This document shows, piece by piece, positions 41,695 through 50,405 of a stretch of 64,000 bases of DNA (positions are counted from its first letter, which is position 1; each line of letters starts with the position of its first letter). The DNA lies in contig NZ_JACBZA010000001.1 in the NCBI RefSeq assembly GCF_013408535.1, positions 6,532,850 through 6,596,849 on the forward strand. Reading direction: 5' to 3'. The notes under the pieces are model-generated. The model saw only the letters and a list, made by a program, of their open reading frames with translations. It made no database searches and was not told the DNA's origin. Source of the DNA: Actinopolymorpha cephalotaxi. Lineage in GTDB: Bacteria > Actinomycetota > Actinomycetes > Propionibacteriales > Actinopolymorphaceae. A program made the position numbers and the translations under genes.

Positions 41695-42831
41695 TCAGCG
41701 GCGCGCGGGAGGCCCGGCCAGTCGGTAGGTCGCGAGCACCGCCTTGTGGTCGCTCGGCCAGTGCTCGGGGATCGGCAGGAAGTGGTCGTCGGTGTCCTCG
41801 ACGACGCGCTCGCTGCGGACGATCGTCGACCGCGGCCCGACGATGCCCGCACCGACCAGCCGCACCCCGGGCTCGGGCCGGTGGAAGACGAAGTCGATCC
41901 GGTCGCGCTCGTCGGCCTCGGGCGCCCAGGTCAGGTCGCCGACAGCCTTGTCGGGGTTGTCCGACGGCCAGGTGAAACCGGGATGCGTGACCGGGTTGGG
42001 ATATTCGCTGCGGTAAGCATCGACGTACCCCGCGTCCCGGAGAAGAGCGGTCGTCTGCCACGGGATCGTGAGTCCATGGTGGTCGAACAGCGAACCCGTC
42101 GCCGCGGTCCAGTCGTACACCGACGGCTCGTTGAAGTCGCCGCCGAGGAACACCGCCCGCCGCTTCGCGCGCTCTCCGGCCGCGTCCGCGACGATCGTGC
42201 CGATGACGTCGGGCCGGCCGGAGTCCGCGTTGACCTTGAGGACCTTGTCCACGTCGAGGACGGGACCGCCGGGCAGCTTGTTCCAGTCGTACTTCGCGAA
42301 CTCGCTGGGCTCGTCGACGCCGCCGCCGTAGCCGCGGGGGAGGTAGGTCGCGTAGTTGCGGTAGTACAGGTGTGCCGCGTACGTCGTCACCTCCCGGCCG
42401 TGGACGTCGAGGACGGCCTTCTTGGCGTACGGAAAATCGGCCTGGTCGATGATCGGGAAGGCCGAGACGATGCCGGCGTCGTCGGAGGAGGCCGCGTAGT
42501 AGGGCTTGCCGGGCGTCGACAGCGCCTTCGCGATCGGGTTCGCCGCCGCGCCGGCCTCCGACAGCAGGATCACGTTGGCGTCGGACATCCGGATCGTCTC
42601 GACCACGTGGTCGAGGCCGTCGGGGACGGCGGTGCCCTCCAGCCAGATGTTGAACGTGAGGATCTTCAGCGTGGTCGGTGCACCGACGGACTCGCGCGGT
42701 TTTGCCGACTGAGCCGGCTTTGCCGACTGGGCCGGCTGGGCGAGTGCGGCGGACGCGACGACGGCGGAGGGCAACGTGGCGACGGCCATCAGCACCGCGA
42801 GCCGACGAGAGAGGCGTACGAACCAGCGCAA
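41695..42831 (-). CDS. Secreted endonuclease/exonuclease/phosphatase-family protein
   Basis: 378 residues with a signal peptide and a short SAKPAQSAKP repeat, then the EEP fold: LKILTFNIWLEGT (Asn), VILLSEAG (metal Glu), AVFLGGDFNEPSVYDW (Asp/Asn), RDRIDFVFHR and PSDHKAVLATYRL (final Asp-His). Family members cut DNA, phospholipids or inositol phosphates; the target here is unknown. The start is TTG 42831 with GGGAGA 6 bases upstream. Exported. Confidence 0.85.
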   Translation of the reverse strand: MRWFVRLSRRLAVLMAVATLPSAVVASAALAQPAQSAKPAQSAKPRESVGAPTTLKILTFNIWLEGTAVPDGLDHVVETIRMSDANVILLSEAGAAANPIAKALSTPGKPYYAASSDDAGIVSAFPIIDQADFPYAKKAVLDVHGREVTTYAAHLYYRNYATYLPRGYGGGVDEPSEFAKYDWNKLPGGPVLDVDKVLKVNADSGRPDVIGTIVADAAGERAKRRAVFLGGDFNEPSVYDWTAATGSLFDHHGLTIPWQTTALLRDAGYVDAYRSEYPNPVTHPGFTWPSDNPDKAVGDLTWAPEADERDRIDFVFHRPEPGVRLVGAGIVGPRSTIVRSERVVEDTDDHFLPIPEHWPSDHKAVLATYRLAGPPARR

Positions 42832-42963
42832 CGGAATCTCCCAGGGGGTCCGGATGGGTAGCGACGCAGACCGTCAGCGTAGTGGGTTCCGCCCGGTGAT
42901 GAGTTGTCCCGCCCGCGCCCGTCACACCTACGACGGGACCAGGCGAGAGGGAAGGATGGCGTG

Positions 42964-43959
42964 ATGGGTGCGGACGCGCGGCTGGAGGTGCAGGGCGTGG
43001 GCGATGTGGGCGAGATGGACGAGCCGGCCTTCTCGGGGCTGGCGGAGCGACACCGGCGGGAGCTGCACGTGCACTGCTACCGGATGCTCGGGTCGTTCGA
43101 GGACGCCGAGGACGCCGTGCAGGAGACGTTCCTCCGCGCCTGGCGGCGGCGAGAGACCTTCGAGGGACGGTCGACCTTCCGGGCCTGGCTGTACCGGATC
43201 GCCACCAACGCCTGCCTGGACCTGCTCGCCAAGGTCCGCCCGGAGCCCGCGACCGGCGGGGAGGTGCTGTGGCTGCAGCCCTACCCGGACCGGTTGCTCG
43301 ACGAGCCGACCGCGGGCGACGCGGACGAGCCGGAGACCGTCGCCGTCGCGTGGGAGACGATCGAGCTGGCGTACGTGGTCGCGGTCCAGCACCTCGCGCC
43401 GCGCCCGCGGGCCGTGCTGGTCCTGCGGGACGTCCTCGGCTGGCCGGCGAAGGACGTCGCGGAGGCCCTCGGGGATTCGGTCAACTCCGTGAACAGCGCG
43501 CTCCAGCGGGCCCGCGCGGGCATGCGGGAACACCTGCCCGCCGAGCGTCAGGACTGGTCCGGCGGCGCCGACGCCGGGACCCGCGACCTGGTACGCCGCT
43601 TCACCGACGCCAGCGTGGCCACGGACATCGATGCGATCGCGGCCATGTTGCGCGACGACGTCCGCACCTCGATGCCGCCCACGCCGGGCCTGCTCGTCGG
43701 CCGCGACGCGGTGGTGGCGGACTGGACCGAGAGCGGCTTCCCGGACCTCCGCGGCCTGCGCGCCGTCCCCACGTCGGTGAACCGGCAGGCCGCCATCGCC
43801 TTCTACCTCTGGCAGGAGAAGGAGGGCGCCTACCTGCCGCTGACGATCGACGTCCTGCGTATCGCCGACGGGAAGATCGCCGAGATCATCACGTTCCACG
43901 CCGACCAGTTCCCGCGCCTCGGGCTGCCCGAGCGCCTGCCGGCCGACGGCACGGAGTGA
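42964..43959 (+). CDS. ECF sigma factor with SnoaL-like C-terminal domain
   Basis: 331 residues. Sigma-2: YRMLGSFEDAEDAVQETFLR and FRAWLYRIATNACLDLL; sigma-4: AVLVLRDVLGWPAKDVAEAL with NSVNSALQRARAGMRE. The C-terminal 120 residues (LVRRFTDASVATDIDAIAAM; MPPTPGLLVGRDAVVADW) form a SnoaL-type domain, as in the sigma-70 subgroup with a built-in sensor. ATG 42964 or the GTG just before it may start the protein; GGAAGG lies upstream. The next gene, an alpha/beta hydrolase, follows by 40 bp. Confidence 0.87.
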   Translation: MGADARLEVQGVGDVGEMDEPAFSGLAERHRRELHVHCYRMLGSFEDAEDAVQETFLRAWRRRETFEGRSTFRAWLYRIATNACLDLLAKVRPEPATGGEVLWLQPYPDRLLDEPTAGDADEPETVAVAWETIELAYVVAVQHLAPRPRAVLVLRDVLGWPAKDVAEALGDSVNSVNSALQRARAGMREHLPAERQDWSGGADAGTRDLVRRFTDASVATDIDAIAAMLRDDVRTSMPPTPGLLVGRDAVVADWTESGFPDLRGLRAVPTSVNRQAAIAFYLWQEKEGAYLPLTIDVLRIADGKIAEIITFHADQFPRLGLPERLPADGTE

Positions 43960-43999
43960 TCCAGCGCGAAGTCTTCGCCTGGCTGGCTACTCTTCCGGC

Positions 44000-44839
44000 A
44001 TGCAGCCCTCGCGCAGTGGACAGCTTCCGATCAACGGCCTTCAGCTGTACTACGAAGTGCACGGTGAGCCTGCCGCCTCGGACACGGTGCCGTTGCTGCT
44101 GATACCCGGGGCCTTCATGGCCACCGACACGATGAGGCAGTGGGTCGCCGCGTTCGCGACCAGGCGTCCGGTCATCGTCTTCGACCAGCAAGGACACGGC
44201 CGTACGCCGGACACGCCGCGTGCGATGTCGTACGAACAGTTCGGCGACGACGCCTCGGCCTTGCTGCAGGCGTTGGAGATCGAGCGTGCCGACGTGATGG
44301 GGTACTCACAGGGAGGGGGAGTCGCGTTGCAGCTCGCCCTGCGTCACCCGCGGCTGGTCGGCAAGCTCGTCACGCTGTCCGCCACCTACCGCCAGGACGG
44401 CTGGTACCCGTCGGCTCTGCACGTGATCGAGGGCCTCACCGCTGACCTGTTCAAGGACACGCCCGTCGGTGAGGCCTTCCGTCAGCACACGCCCGATCCG
44501 CCTGCGTTCGACGCCTGGGTGGAGAAGATGAGAGTGCTGAACTTCGAGGACCAGCACATCACCGACGAGCAACTGCGGTCGATCCGGGCCCAGACGATGG
44601 TCATCATCGGCGACGCGGACGGGGTGCGTCCCGAGCATGCCGTGGAGATGTTCAAGCTGCGCGGTGGCTGTGACGAGGAAGCGGCGGCGACGGGGATGAT
44701 CACTGAGCTTCCCCGGGCCAGACTCGTCATTCTTCCCGCGACCTCTCACGTCTCGATCTCGGGAACTGTGCAGGTGCTCGAACCGATGGTCACCGCGTTC
44801 CTGGATGACGTACCACCAGCCAACCCTTCACTCTGGTGA
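44000..44839 (+). CDS. Alpha/beta hydrolase
   Basis: 279 residues. LLLIPGAFMATDTMRQWV leads to the oxyanion region, VFDQQGHGRTPDTPRAMSYE is typical, and the nucleophile elbow is VMGYSQGGGVALQLALRHP. Late Asp is in MVIIGDADGVRPEHA and His in LPATSHVSIS. Substrate unknown. It is probably co-transcribed with the ECF sigma gene upstream. Confidence 0.85.
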   Translation: MQPSRSGQLPINGLQLYYEVHGEPAASDTVPLLLIPGAFMATDTMRQWVAAFATRRPVIVFDQQGHGRTPDTPRAMSYEQFGDDASALLQALEIERADVMGYSQGGGVALQLALRHPRLVGKLVTLSATYRQDGWYPSALHVIEGLTADLFKDTPVGEAFRQHTPDPPAFDAWVEKMRVLNFEDQHITDEQLRSIRAQTMVIIGDADGVRPEHAVEMFKLRGGCDEEAAATGMITELPRARLVILPATSHVSISGTVQVLEPMVTAFLDDVPPANPSLW

Positions 44840-44915
44840 TTCTGGACCCGCCCGGCTACCCGTGGTTGGTCGACAACATCGCGTCAATGGCACCTTGCCT
44901 GCCCGCAGTGAACGG

Positions 44916-45443
44916 CTATTCGCCCGTGGCGCCGTCGATGCGTTCGCGGAGCAGGTCCGCGTGGCCGTTGTGGCGCGCGTACTCCTCGATCATGTGCAGG
45001 TAGATCCACCGCAGCTTGTAGTCCTCGCCGGGGCTGGCCTCGTCGAGACCGAGCCCTGCTACGGCCGCGCGCGACCGGGCGACACTCGCCTGGTAGCTGG
45101 CCAGGTCGTCGTGGGCACGTGCGACGTCGATGTCCCCGAAGCCGTCGGACGCACCCGGCACGTAGTTCCAGAAGAACTGGTGATCCGGCCGGCCGTCGTA
45201 CGCATGGAACCACGCCTCCACGCCGGACAGGTGCCGAACAAGGCCGAGCAGCGAAAGGGACGACGGCGGCACCGACCGCAGGGCGAGCTGTTCCGGTGTG
45301 AGCCCACCACACTTCAGCAGCAACGTGGTGCGCTGGAACTCCAGGCGGTCGTCGAGCGCGGCACGCTCGTCGGCCGGGTTGATCGGCGGCTCGGGTCGCT
45401 CGGGCGTGGTCCAGGTCCCGAGACCGGTCTCCGTATCGTTCAC
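44916..45443 (-). CDS. DinB/DUF664-family protein
   Basis: 175 residues of the four-helix DinB-like fold with a metal-binding His triad: VRHLSGVEAWF and HMIEEYARHNGHADLLRE. Members act as thiol-dependent transferases or hydrolases. ATG 45443 overlaps the stop of the upstream phosphotransferase (ATGA), so the two are coupled, which hints at drug or metabolite modification. Confidence 0.83.
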   Translation of the reverse strand: MNDTETGLGTWTTPERPEPPINPADERAALDDRLEFQRTTLLLKCGGLTPEQLALRSVPPSSLSLLGLVRHLSGVEAWFHAYDGRPDHQFFWNYVPGASDGFGDIDVARAHDDLASYQASVARSRAAVAGLGLDEASPGEDYKLRWIYLHMIEEYARHNGHADLLRERIDGATGE

Positions 45444-46528
45444 GAGGTCCTCCTTGCAAGGGCGGCACGCCAGCCGGGCAGGTCACGCGCGATCCGTAGC
45501 GTACGACGGACCTCGCCGACCATGACGTCCACGAGACTCTTCGCCCGCTTCTCGTCGAGCTTGCTCACGTGCCCGAATCCCCACAGCTGCTGGCGTGCGA
45601 GCGCTGCCGGGACGGCCGCTCGTTCCTCTGGCGTCAGCGGATGGTCGAGTCCGCGGTCGTAGTGGTCGACAAGCCCACGTAGCAAGGGGATCTGATCGAC
45701 CTCGACCGGCAGGATCGTCTGGTCCGTGAAGAAGAGCGTCAGCGCGAGATCGTCGACACGTGGTCGGTGGCCGAGGAAGTCGAGGTCCAGCACGGCGGCC
45801 ACCCGCCCCGAACGGAACAGCACGTTGTTGTCCCAGAAGTCACCGTGCACCAACTGCCGATGCGTCGGTGGGGCAGCGGCTTCGGCGGTCACGACGAACT
45901 CGGCGATCTCTTCCGCCTCCTCGCACATGCGCGCCACGTCGGCACTGATGTCGTCCCACGAACGGATGCGCGCAATCCCACGGGCCGCCACCGCACGAGC
46001 GTCAGCGGCCTCGACCGCGTTCGCGAACCCGGGGTACCGCGTCACGGGCGCGGCGTCGACACCATCCAGGACGGAGTGGATCCGGCCGAGCGTCGGCATG
46101 CCGGCGTTCAGGTGCGTCCAGGTGTCCATCTCCGCGTCGTGTTCGACGTACTCCTCGACCTCGACCAGACGTCCTCCGAGCGACGTCCAGGGCCGACCGT
46201 TCGCGGTGGGAAGTAGGCGTGGGGTGGGGACGCCCGCCTCCCGCAGCAGGCCGCGGATCCGTTGGAGGTCGGTCAGTCTGACCGAGTCGACCCAGGGCAG
46301 GTACACGCGAACCACCACGGGGCGCCCGGCGCGTCCGGCAAGCAGGTTGAGGTTCGAACTGCCACCGAGGTCACGGATGCCGAGTTCTTCCGGTGTGCCG
46401 GACACATCGCCCAGCGGGGGTTGGCCATCCAGGTCGTACGCCATCCAGACCGCGCGCAGCAGCTCACCGGTCGGGGTCGCCCGCTCCCCGCGTTCGACTG
46501 CCACGTCGACATCGACAGCGCCGTCCAC
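45440..46528 (-). CDS. APH-family phosphotransferase
   Basis: 362 residues of the aminoglycoside/choline kinase fold. The catalytic motif is QLVHGDFWDNNVLFRSG and the metal motif VLDLDFLGHRP. The N-terminal lobe has VVVRVYLPWVDSVRL. Substrate unknown; macrolide, homoserine and other kinases share this fold. It is the first gene of the operon with the DinB-like protein. Confidence 0.83.
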   Translation of the reverse strand: MDGAVDVDVAVERGERATPTGELLRAVWMAYDLDGQPPLGDVSGTPEELGIRDLGGSSNLNLLAGRAGRPVVVRVYLPWVDSVRLTDLQRIRGLLREAGVPTPRLLPTANGRPWTSLGGRLVEVEEYVEHDAEMDTWTHLNAGMPTLGRIHSVLDGVDAAPVTRYPGFANAVEAADARAVAARGIARIRSWDDISADVARMCEEAEEIAEFVVTAEAAAPPTHRQLVHGDFWDNNVLFRSGRVAAVLDLDFLGHRPRVDDLALTLFFTDQTILPVEVDQIPLLRGLVDHYDRGLDHPLTPEERAAVPAALARQQLWGFGHVSKLDEKRAKSLVDVMVGEVRRTLRIARDLPGWRAALARRTS

Positions 46529-46795
46529 CTGATCCCATCCTCTGCTCAGCCGGTCGCGCCGAGGCTACGGGCAAGTTCACCGCCTGGCGAGCGGATTTCA
46601 CGGCGCCTCAAGGACGGAGACCCCTACCGCGGGCCGCTTCCTCGCAGCCCGTCGACGGCTTCGCGGAGCATTACGGCCCGCGGCCGCACGGGGTCGCGGT
46701 CGCCCTCCCGGATTGTTGCGCGTGCTGCGCTGGATCGGCGGGCCGGTACGGAACAGAATGACCTCGGCGTACCGCTGCTGAGAAAGGAGCCTCTC

Positions 46796-47155
46796 ATGCA
46801 GGTCACCGGCATCAGGGCCAACCTGTCGGTCCCGGACATCGGCAAGGCCCGCGACTTCTACACCGACTACCTCGGGCTGAGCGTCGAGGCGTTCAACCTG
46901 GGCTGGGTCGCCAACTTCCAGTCACCGGACGGCGAGGCCGTCGTCCAGCTCGTCACCCGTGACGCCACCGCCCCGATCGACTCGGTGATCTCGGCCGCGG
47001 TCGGCGACGACATCGAGGCGGCGTACGAAGACGCGCAACGGCGTGGCTACGAGATCGTCTATCCGCTCACCACCGAGCCCTGGGGTATCCGGCGGTTCTT
47101 CGTCCGCGCACCCGACGGCAACGTGATCAACGTCAACAGCCACACGGACGAGTGA
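46796..47155 (+). CDS. VOC-superfamily (glyoxalase/bleomycin-resistance-like) protein
   Basis: 119 residues: GIRANLSVPDIGKARDFYTD at the start and RRFFVRAPDGNVINVNSHTD at the end show the paired VOC fold. AAAGGAG precedes ATG 46796. Its stop is inside the GTG start of the next gene (GTGA), so it is co-translated with the XRE-ImmA protein. Confidence 0.85.
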   Translation: MQVTGIRANLSVPDIGKARDFYTDYLGLSVEAFNLGWVANFQSPDGEAVVQLVTRDATAPIDSVISAAVGDDIEAAYEDAQRRGYEIVYPLTTEPWGIRRFFVRAPDGNVINVNSHTDE

Positions 47156-48195
47156 ACGCCTCGGTGGGTGATTTGCTGGCCATTGCGCGTAGGGCGCGTT
47201 CGCTGACCCAGGCGCAGCTGGGCGAGATGGTGAACGTCAGTCAGGTGGCGATCAACCGTTACGAGGCGGGGGAGCGCCAGCCCGATGCCGCCACGGTGGC
47301 CGCTCTTGCCGGAGCTTTGGGGGTGACCGAGGAACTTCTGCGGCACGGTGACCGGTTCCGGGGTGCGCTCGGGGTCGAGGCACACATGCGCCGGCAGAAG
47401 TCGACGAAGACGTCGCAGTGGCGCAGAGTCGAGGCACTCCTCAACCTGACTCGGGTGCACGCCTCGTTTCTCTTCGAGGATGTGTCGATCGACGCCGAAC
47501 ACCGGTTGCCGACGTTCGATCCGGAGTACACCCGCCCGGAGGATGCCGCCCGCATGGTGTGCGCCCAGTGGCGGCTGCCGATGGGGCCGGTGACGAACCT
47601 GACCCGCTGGCTGGAATCAGCCGGGTGCCTGGTGGTTGAGAAGGACTTCGGTACGCAGCGCATTGACGGCGCCTCGCAGTGGGTGAGTGATCATCCCGTG
47701 ATCCTCGTCAACCAGTCCGCACCCACCGATCGCAAGCGGCTCACCCTCGCCCACGAACTCGGACACCTTGCCTTGCACACCGACGATCCGCACGAGGAGA
47801 TGGAAGCCCAGGCCAACGCGTTCGCCGCTGAATTCCTCATGCCCGAGGGTGAGATCCGACCGGAGGTACGCCACCTCGAACTCGGTACGCTGGTCGATCT
47901 CAAACGGGAGTGGGGCGTCTCGATGCAGGCGCTCCTGGAACGCGCCTACCGGATGGGCCAGGTCTCCGCAGCCCAGCGCGCTTCCATCCTCAAGGCACTC
48001 AACGCCCGCGGTTGGAAGACGCAGGAGCCGGGCAGTTCGAGTCTGCCGGCGGAGCATCCCCAACTCCAGAAGCACATCGGCGAGGCCCTTACAGCCAAGG
48101 GCCTTTCGGATGTTGAGATCGCGAGACTGGCGGGCTACGCGAACCCGGGTGACTGCCTCTTCCGTCCTTCCGGGTCACACCTTCGCGCCGTATAG
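47152..48195 (+). CDS. XRE regulator fused to ImmA/IrrE metalloprotease
   Basis: 347 residues. Residues 5-60 are an XRE helix-turn-helix (RRARSLTQAQLGEMVNVSQV, NRYEAGERQPDAATVAALAG). Residues 160-250 are an ImmA/IrrE zinc protease with HExxH in RLTLAHELGHLALHTDD and the third ligand likely in EMEAQANAFAAEFLMPE. Such proteins cleave a repressor to switch mobile elements, toxin-antitoxin loci or DNA-damage genes. It is translationally coupled to a VOC gene, an unusual partner. GC content and codon use look like the surroundings. Confidence 0.88.
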   Translation: MNASVGDLLAIARRARSLTQAQLGEMVNVSQVAINRYEAGERQPDAATVAALAGALGVTEELLRHGDRFRGALGVEAHMRRQKSTKTSQWRRVEALLNLTRVHASFLFEDVSIDAEHRLPTFDPEYTRPEDAARMVCAQWRLPMGPVTNLTRWLESAGCLVVEKDFGTQRIDGASQWVSDHPVILVNQSAPTDRKRLTLAHELGHLALHTDDPHEEMEAQANAFAAEFLMPEGEIRPEVRHLELGTLVDLKREWGVSMQALLERAYRMGQVSAAQRASILKALNARGWKTQEPGSSSLPAEHPQLQKHIGEALTAKGLSDVEIARLAGYANPGDCLFRPSGSHLRAV

Positions 48196-48216
48196 GCGTG
48201 CCAGGCGTACCCCACC

Positions 48217-48663
48217 TCAGTGTGAGGCCGACGCCCACGGGCCGACGCCGCCGATACGGCCGACGGCATAGCGCAGGATGTAGCCGGGTGCCCTGGGCGC
48301 GGGAAACTCCGCCTCGGGAGCCATGTAGACCTTGGCGAGGCGGTTCAGCAGGTCCCACGCCTCTTCGGTCGGCTCGACGGTGGCCCGTGCACGCAGGACG
48401 GCGTACGGATTGAGGAAGACACCAGGTTTCCTCGGTGCGTCGAACGACAACACGACGCGCGGGTCGCGTTCGACGTTGCGCAGCTTCGCCCCACGCCTCA
48501 TGTGACCGCTGACGATCTCGTCGCCGTCCAGGCCGATCCAGATGACGGAGACCTGCGGGCTTCCGTCGGGGTTGATGGTGCTCAGGTGGGCCATCGGCCC
48601 GGACTCGATGAGCTCGCGTAGCTCGTCCGGTAGTTCGCGTACTGGTTCAGTTCTCGTGCTCAC
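48217..48663 (-). CDS. PPOX-class F420/flavin-binding protein
   Basis: 148 residues of the split-barrel flavin fold: MAHLSTINPDGSPQVSVIWI, GAKLRNVERDPRVVLSFD and a typical YAVLRARATVEPT strand. In actinomycetes such proteins mostly bind F420 and reduce or oxidise small molecules. GTG 48663 is supported by the start of homology. Confidence 0.82.
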   Translation of the reverse strand: MSTRTEPVRELPDELRELIESGPMAHLSTINPDGSPQVSVIWIGLDGDEIVSGHMRRGAKLRNVERDPRVVLSFDAPRKPGVFLNPYAVLRARATVEPTEEAWDLLNRLAKVYMAPEAEFPAPRAPGYILRYAVGRIGGVGPWASASH

Positions 48664-48754
48664 GTCGTTCACCGTACCCAGATTCGACGGGCTGACCAGG
48701 GTCCATGCGCCCTGTCGGCTCTTCGTAGTCGGTGCGGCGTGCCAGACTGCCGCA

Positions 48755-49126
48755 ATGGGCAGACCGCAAACGATCGACGAGTACGTCGCAGGCTTCACCG
48801 GGCAGGGGCGCGAACTGCTCCGGGAGTTGTGCGTTCTGGCCGGTGAAGCGGTTCCCGAGGCGGACGAGGCGATCAAGTGGGGGTCGCCGGCCTGGGTCCA
48901 CCCGTCCGGGACGATCCTCTTCATCGTCAACGGGTACACCAAGCACGCGAACGTCGTCTTCACGCCCAGCACGCGGGAGGCGTTCGACGCGGACCTCGAA
49001 GGGTTCGACACGGGGAAGGGTTCGGTCAAACTCCCGTACGGCGAGCCCGTTCCGAGTGACCTGCTGCGCCGGATGATCGATTTCCGCGTACGTGAACACG
49101 AAGTCGACGGGGTGCAGTGGATGTGA
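48755..49126 (+). CDS. DUF1801-family protein
   Basis: 123 residues: TIDEYVAGFTGQGRELLREL, AIKWGSPAWVHPSGTILFIV and LPYGEPVPSDLLRRMIDFRV match the YdhG/DUF1801 fold, similar to frataxin-like proteins. Function unknown. Divergent from the PPOX gene. Confidence 0.82.
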   Translation: MGRPQTIDEYVAGFTGQGRELLRELCVLAGEAVPEADEAIKWGSPAWVHPSGTILFIVNGYTKHANVVFTPSTREAFDADLEGFDTGKGSVKLPYGEPVPSDLLRRMIDFRVREHEVDGVQWM

Positions 49127-49155
49127 CCGGCCACGGAAGGACCGCATCCTCCGGC

Positions 49156-50010
49156 TCACCACAGGTCGAGCAGGTCCAGAACCCTCGGCGCAGCAGGCAG
49201 TTCCGCAGTCGGTGAACGAACGACCAGCCCGGCCGGCACCGGGTGGTCTGCCCGCATCCGGATCAGCTCCTTCCACCGCACGACGTCGGCCAGCGAGTCG
49301 CGGACCCGTTCGCCCACCCGGCCGGCGAGCCGGCCCGAGCCCGGCAGCTCCTCGACCGTCAGACCGCCGGCGAGCAGGCGGGCGGCGGTGATCGGGCCGA
49401 CGCCGCGAACGCCCCGGATCCCGTCGGACGGATCGCCCACCAGGCTGGTCCGGTCGCACCACTGTGCGGGGGTGACGCCGAAGCGGGCCTCGATGTCGAG
49501 GGCGTCGACGACGCGCTGTCCCGGCCGCCGGAGGGTGTTGAGGATTCGGGTCCGTTCGTCCAGCAGCTGGTGGAAGTCGCGGTCGGCGGACATGATCCAG
49601 ACGTCCCGCTCCGGCGCGTGGCTCCGGCACTGGCGGACCATACTGGCGATGATGTCGTCCGCCTCGGCGGTGTCGACGCAGATGTGCCGTACGCCCAACG
49701 CGTCAAGCCCGCGTACGACGTCCGCGAGAGCCCGGATCGGCGCCATCGCCACGTTGTCGGTCGGCCGGTGTGCCTTGTAGGAGGGGTCGACCAGCGTGCG
49801 TTCGTCCCAGGCGTTCTCGCCGTCGAAGACGACCACGACCTCAGGCGGCGCGGGCAGTTCGCGGATCGCCACCCTCAGCAGGGCGAAGAAGCCGAAGACT
49901 CCGGTGACGTCCCGGGTCTTGTCACGACTGCGGATCCGTGCGGGAAAACCGAACCATGCCCGCCACAGCAGGTTGTGGCCGTCGACGAGGAGAAGCGGAG
50001 CGGCTGACAT
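49156..50010 (-). CDS. 5'-3' exonuclease / flap-endonuclease-like
   Basis: 284 residues of the FEN family, a stand-alone version of the Pol I 5' nuclease domain. LLVDGHNLLWRAWF (first metal Asp), VVVFDGENAWDERTLVDPSY, VDTAEADDIIASMVRQC (acidic cluster), MSADRDFHQLLDERT, then the helix-hairpin-helix GDPSDGIRGVRGVGPITAAR. It trims or removes 5' flaps and RNA primers in repair and replication. The motif at 50079-50098 upstream resembles the one at the light-responsive promoter. Confidence 0.9.
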   Translation of the reverse strand: MSAAPLLLVDGHNLLWRAWFGFPARIRSRDKTRDVTGVFGFFALLRVAIRELPAPPEVVVVFDGENAWDERTLVDPSYKAHRPTDNVAMAPIRALADVVRGLDALGVRHICVDTAEADDIIASMVRQCRSHAPERDVWIMSADRDFHQLLDERTRILNTLRRPGQRVVDALDIEARFGVTPAQWCDRTSLVGDPSDGIRGVRGVGPITAARLLAGGLTVEELPGSGRLAGRVGERVRDSLADVVRWKELIRMRADHPVPAGLVVRSPTAELPAAPRVLDLLDLW

Positions 50011-50078
50011 CCGGGCACCCACCAGCGTCGCGCTCGGTTGGCCGCTGAGCGCACGGCGGGTCGGCGTACGGATGCCGA

Positions 50079-50098
50079 GGGTCTGTCTCGCGGGACAG
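50079..50098. promoter_or_regulatory. Inverted-repeat motif upstream of the exonuclease gene
   Basis: GGGTCTGTC and GCGGGACAG flank a two-base gap, about 70 bp upstream of the exonuclease ATG. Apart from the extra two bases it is the same as the 9758-9775 motif before the CarH-like operon. Possibly the same regulator acts on both. Confidence 0.45.
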
Positions 50099-50196
50099 CA
50101 TAGACGGACTGATCGACGCGTACGGACGGACACGATCGGGTCACCGATCCGGCGCAGCCATTGCCGGCGTACGAAACGATCCGCACACTCGCGCCC

Positions 50197-50370
50197 ATGG
50201 GATGGATCGTGTTGGTCGTCATCGCCTTGGTGGTGCTCCTCGGAGTGACCTACCGGTTCAAGGGCCAGGAAGTCATTCAGCGCGCGAAGAAGTCGCGGGT
50301 CCTGGGCGGCAGCAAGGGCAACGAGAACTCCACGCCCCCCGACCACGCCGACATGTCAGGATGGGGCTGA
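50197..50370 (+). CDS. Small single-pass membrane protein
   Basis: 57 residues from ATG 50197: MGWIVLVVIALVVLLGVTYR is a clean membrane segment, followed by a polar tail. A TTG at 50161 could add 12 residues. Located just before the HAD gene on the same strand. No family recognised; small membrane proteins of this form are common. Confidence 0.4.
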   Translation: MGWIVLVVIALVVLLGVTYRFKGQEVIQRAKKSRVLGGSKGNENSTPPDHADMSGWG

Positions 50371-50405
50371 TCTCGACTCGCCACACGTGAGGGGCGCCTG
50401 CCGCA

